64,000 nucleotides of DNA from contig NZ_AUMD01000011.1 in assembly GCF_000430505.1 (NCBI RefSeq), forward strand, positions 496,001 to 560,000, in the 5' to 3' direction. A model generated the notes under the pieces. It saw nothing but the letters and a program-made list of their open reading frames with translations. It had not been told where the DNA came from and did not search any database. This document shows positions 61,262 through 64,000 of this stretch, piece after piece. The number at the start of each line of letters is the position of its first letter. Within the stretch, counting starts at the first letter, position 1. Made by a program: the position numbers and the translations under genes. Origin of the DNA: Eisenibacter elegans DSM 3317 (GTDB taxonomy: Bacteria; Bacteroidota; Bacteroidia; Cytophagales; Microscillaceae).

Positions 61262-61500
61262 AACAAAAAAGCCGATACTCAGGGAGTGTCGGCTTTTCAC
61301 ATACTAAACCTTTTTCAAAACTAAACCTCAAATGAAAACTCTACTCTATGCTTTTGCTGTGAAGCAGAAGAACTTTGCGCCTTAGTACAAAACTCTCTAG
61401 CTTACATTACAAAGTTAGGGCAAATCGAGTGGCGATACTATCGGGCAAAGGCTGTAACTTGAAGGACGAAACTACGGATTGAGGCTGGGGTAAATGCCTG
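61262..61500 (-). repeat. Family D 3' UTR element, copy 2
   Basis: 239 bp, inverse of 47839-48075 at about 90% identity. In the direction of the MBOAT gene it begins 31 bases after the stop codon, keeps the TAACTTTG box, the TTTTCATTTGAGG stretch and the terminal hairpin (61265-61297). Confidence 0.9.
61265..61297. terminator. Strong terminator at the end of family D copy 2
   Basis: AAGCCGATACTC-AGG-GAGTGTCGGCTT, a 12-bp stem with a 3-base loop and T/A runs on both sides, between the convergent phosphatase and MBOAT genes. Compensated base changes against copy 1 (GATACTC/GAGTGTC versus GACACTC/GAGTATC) keep the stem. Confidence 0.88.
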
Positions 61501-61531
61501 ATTGCACCTTAGCCTACAGTACAAATCCCTG

Positions 61532-63007
61532 TTAAAACTGGAAGTAGATAAAGGGCTGTACGGTTTCGCTCTGAAACTGGATGATAAGCTGGACAACCAA
61601 GACCCAAAAGATGATTTTGACAATCAGCGGCCAGCCTACAAACCAAGCCAGCGCCTCTTGTTTGAACCAGTGTGGGATAAAATGCAACGTAAAGCCCAAC
61701 AAAAGCATCACACAGACCCACGGGCGTGCTGCCCAAAAAGGAGCCACAAAAGCCAGATCGAAGTGCGCCACTATCTGCCAGAGGCTGCCCAAGGCAAGGG
61801 CAAAGTCTGCATTGCGGAAAAACACCCACAGCACCGCCACAAAGTGAAAGGTCAGCAGCCAGCCCAATACCAGCCCTACCTCTGATTCCCGCCAGCGGGC
61901 AGGTGTTTGGGCCACAAACCACTTGTGTACCATCAGCCCCAACCCGTGAGCGCCCCCCCAGACCACAAACGACCAGCTCGCTCCGTGCCAAAGCCCCCCG
62001 ATGAGCATCGTCAGCATCAAGAACACATACTGCTTGGCAACGCCCTTGCGGTTGCCCCCCATCGCGATGTAGAGGTAGTCGCGCAGCCAAAAAGAGAGCG
62101 AAATATGCCAGCGCCGCCAAAATTCCGTAATACTCCCCGACTGATAGGGGCTGCGGAAGTTTTCGGGCAGATGAAAGCCCATCCACAAGCCCAGCCCGAT
62201 GGCCATATCCGAGTAGCCCGAAAAATCGCAATAAATCTGCAAGGTATAGGCATACATCGCCATCAGGTTCTCAAAGCCCGAGTAGCCTACTGGATTACTG
62301 TATACAATATCGACATATTGCGCGAGGTAGTCGGCGATGACGGCCTTCTTGAACAAACCCTTAAGCACGAGGTAAGTCCCCGTGTGTAGTGTGATAAGGT
62401 CGAAGGTAATCGGGCGGCGGATTTGGGGTAAAAAGTCCCGCGCCCGTACGATAGGACCGGCCACCAACTGCGGAAAAAAACTTAAGTAAAATGCAAACCC
62501 CAACAAACTACGCTCGGGCGCAATTTCGCCTCGATAAACATCGACCAAATAACTGATGACCTGAAAGGTGTAAAACGAAATACCGATGGGCAGGAAAATA
62601 TCCAAGCGTTCAAAATCGCCCCCCATCAGGTAAAAAATCTGCTGTACCAAAAAATTGGTGTATTTGAAATACAACAAAAAACTCAGATTCGACACAATCC
62701 CCAATGTCAAGAGCAAGCGTCTGTTGTCGGGTACTCGCAGCCGCGATAGCCATAGCCCCAGATAATAGTTGAGCACAATCAACCCCCCAAATACCAACAC
62801 ATACCAGCCGCTGGATTTGTAATAAAAAAACAGGCTAAACACCACTACATACACCAGTCGCGCCTGTATGCGATGATAGAGATAGCGGTAAAAAGCCAAA
62901 AAAAGTAAAAAAAGCAGCCAAAAAGTGCCACTATTGAAAAGCATTGGTTGTTTGGGGTCGTACAACCATAGCCCTTGTAGCTGTTGCCAAAGTATATCAA
63001 ATTGCAT
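61532..63007 (-). CDS. MBOAT-family O-acyltransferase
   Basis: A 491-residue membrane protein with about 11 transmembrane segments. It contains the MBOAT signature with catalytic histidine (LIGGLWHGASWSFVVWGGAHG, about 338-358) and FLPIGISFYTFQVISYLVDVYRG and GFENLMAMYAYTLQIYCDFSGYSDMAIGLG segments common to the AlgI/DltB group. It acylates extracellular polysaccharides or teichoic-acid-like polymers in partnership with a second AlgX/AlgJ-type protein, which is not adjacent in the window. ATG 63007. Confidence 0.94.
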   Translation of the reverse strand: MQFDILWQQLQGLWLYDPKQPMLFNSGTFWLLFLLFLAFYRYLYHRIQARLVYVVVFSLFFYYKSSGWYVLVFGGLIVLNYYLGLWLSRLRVPDNRRLLLTLGIVSNLSFLLYFKYTNFLVQQIFYLMGGDFERLDIFLPIGISFYTFQVISYLVDVYRGEIAPERSLLGFAFYLSFFPQLVAGPIVRARDFLPQIRRPITFDLITLHTGTYLVLKGLFKKAVIADYLAQYVDIVYSNPVGYSGFENLMAMYAYTLQIYCDFSGYSDMAIGLGLWMGFHLPENFRSPYQSGSITEFWRRWHISLSFWLRDYLYIAMGGNRKGVAKQYVFLMLTMLIGGLWHGASWSFVVWGGAHGLGLMVHKWFVAQTPARWRESEVGLVLGWLLTFHFVAVLWVFFRNADFALALGSLWQIVAHFDLAFVAPFWAARPWVCVMLLLGFTLHFIPHWFKQEALAWFVGWPLIVKIIFWVLVVQLIIQFQSETVQPFIYFQF

Positions 63008-63078
63008 AAAATCTCATCACACCTGCTACTGAGGTGTTTTGTTGGATGGAGTAGCGCCTTATCAATAGGGCATTTATG

Positions 63079-63182
63079 TATACCCAATCAAAAATGGTTT
63101 GGGAAATGTGTCCGCTGAAAATCCTTGAGAATCAAGAAAATCAAATCCTATGAACCCTCAAAATCTTGTGAATCTTGGTATA
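63079..63182 (-). repeat. Family A dispersed repeat, copy 14
   Basis: Full-length: TATACCCAATCAAAAATGGTTTGG to AATCTTGGTATA with CCTTGAGAATCAAG at the core. It lies between the MBOAT gene and the FAD oxidase. Confidence 0.93.
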
Positions 63183-63278
63183 AAAGTGGCAGCATCTTGC
63201 CTATTTCGCAAAACAAAGGTATCAATTTTCTCCCAAAACCCTTCTGAACTTGTATATTTGGGAGGTGAGCTAATATTT

Positions 63279-63437
63279 TAGAGCTTGTTTAGATTTTCAG
63301 CTCGACACTCAAAACAGATGATTTTTGTGCTGTTACTAGGTAAAAAACGCAGGCCTTATACATAGCCCACGATGTTAATCGTGGGAGGGCTACGGCGAGC
63401 ATTTTTAACGGAGTAACAGCCAAAACAAGCTCTAAAA
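63279..63437 (-). repeat. Family B element with terminal inverted repeats, copy 2
   Basis: 159 bp in reverse orientation to 10725-10917. TTAGAGCTTGTTTAGA at the left, ACAAGCTCTAAA at the right, a CCCACGATG-TTAAT-CGTGGG hairpin inside, plus TTTTTAACGGAGTAACAGCC. It lacks about 34 bp found near the outer end of copy 1. A further CCCGAAGC-TGGA-GCTTCGGG hairpin lies at about 63500-63519. Confidence 0.82.
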
Positions 63438-63564
63438 AAGATAGCTACCCAAACTTGGCTAAACAAACTGTTTTGGAGTCAAAATACAACCTTGCCTGTT
63501 CCCGAAGCTGGAGCTTCGGGCTACCTATAGATGTCTTTGTTCATACTTCCTACCCATAAAAAAA

Positions 63565-64000
63565 TGTTTCGCAACCCCACCACCGACAGCCCCCTCGCCA
63601 ATGCTTTGACACAACTTGCCTCAGCACTTGTGGGCGAACTCCACACCGACGATACTTGGCGCATCCTCTATGCTACCGATGCTTCGGCCTATCGAGAGAT
63701 GCCCTTGGCCGTTGCCCTTCCCAAAACAGAAGCCGACGTGGCCGCCCTCATCCGCTGGGCCAATGCCCACAGCGTAGCCCTGATACCCCGCACGGCGGGC
63801 ACTTCGTTGGCCGGGCAGGTAGTAGGCAGCGGCTTGGTGGTGGATATGTCGAAATATTTTACCCAAATTCTCGAAATCAATCCTCAGGAGCATTGGGTGC
63901 GGGTGCAGCCCGGGGTCATCCGCGATGAGCTGAACCGTGCGCTCAAACCCCACGGCCTCTTTTTTGGCCCCGAAACCTCTACGGCCAACCGGGCGATGAT
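63565..64000 (+). CDS. FAD-binding oxidase (GlcD/glycolate oxidase-like), 3' end cut by window
   Basis: The first 145 residues of a flavin oxidoreductase. ATG 63565 is followed by VALPKTEADVAALIRWANAHSVALIPRTAGTSLAGQVVGSGLVVDMSKY, the FAD_binding_4 region with the typical RTAGTS(L)AGQ FAD loop. Such enzymes oxidise 2-hydroxy acids such as glycolate or lactate, often fused to or followed by an iron-sulfur part. The remaining domains lie beyond the window. Confidence 0.88.

Noticed and set aside
61502-62389. Plus-strand ORFs opposite the MBOAT gene
   Set aside because: Antisense shadows; the MBOAT frame has transmembrane segments and the catalytic His.
1-64000. tRNA, rRNA, tmRNA or transposase genes
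   Set aside because: No sequence with the GTTCRA-type T-arm in a cloverleaf context, no rRNA blocks, no DDE or HUH transposase motifs were found by reading both strands; a covariance search could still find a diverged small RNA.

Overview
The window looks like a chromosomal stretch from a Bacteroidota bacterium, most plausibly a Cytophagales-like gliding or aquatic lineage with mid GC content. The evidence is a TonB-dependent receptor with an N-terminal carboxypeptidase-regulatory-like domain, DUF4876/DUF6850/DUF6132 family proteins, a YtxJ-type bacilliredoxin, a MoxR/CoxE pair, many lipoproteins, and promoters of the Bacteroidota type (TTG or TTTG, about 17-21 bases, then TAnnTTTG) with few Shine-Dalgarno sites. 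The species cannot be named from the sequence alone. No rRNA, tRNA, CRISPR array, transposase, prophage or integrase gene was found.

Layout. 1-2546: the end of a sodium/solute symporter and hisD. 3096-6337: thiamine salvage operon thiM-thiE-thiD-tenA behind a TPP riboswitch. 6339-13234: a small secreted protein, an HlyD-type adaptor, a double UspA protein, an RlmI-like methyltransferase and an AsmA-family protein. 13346-17313: a cell-wall amidase and trpB-trpA, the latter preceded by a promoter and a 25-residue leader peptide containing Trp-Trp-Leu-Trp. 17427-22937: a sulfur module (TSUP permease, DUF6132, lipoprotein beta-carbonic anhydrase, persulfide dioxygenase-rhodanese fusion, two YeeE/YedE permease halves, two rhodaneses) preceded by two copies of a 53-bp direct repeat, then an OprD-like porin. 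24632-29205: small secreted proteins, a VWA protein, a thioredoxin-like protein, an isolated promoter-short ORF-terminator unit and a secreted nuclease/phosphatase. 29546-36192: TonB receptor, DUF4876, DUF6850 and lipoprotein surface system. 36316-39877: sugar-kinase-like phosphotransferase, histidine phosphatase, hotdog thioesterase and MenF. 39962-47811: DUF697, CAP domain, PBP1A, MoxR ATPase and CoxE-like VWA. 48081-55584: small housekeeping genes including TrmH, fRMsr, DacB/PBP4, bacilliredoxin and nucleoside phosphorylase. 55903-63007: a 721-residue orphan protein with type ISP-like features, a beta-barrel protein, a TPR/SpoIIE phosphatase and an MBOAT acyltransferase. The right edge cuts a GlcD-like FAD oxidase.

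The most unusual aspect is the intergenic DNA. At least four families of short non-autonomous repeats fill most long gaps: family A (about 100 bp, 14 copies, palindromic core, TATACC ends), family B (160-190 bp with terminal inverted repeats, 2 copies), family C (TIR CACCACTGGACATTTTT, 2 clear and 1 diverged copies) and family D (about 238 bp, 2 copies, each starting about 30 bp after a stop codon and ending in a strong terminator, so two unrelated genes share nearly the same 3' UTR). Several A copies touch start or stop codons, and one appears to supply the start codon of the methyltransferase gene. The best candidates for undescribed biology are family D as a transposable 3' UTR or small RNA, the short transcription unit at 27765-28055, the trp leader, and the orphan type ISP-like protein.
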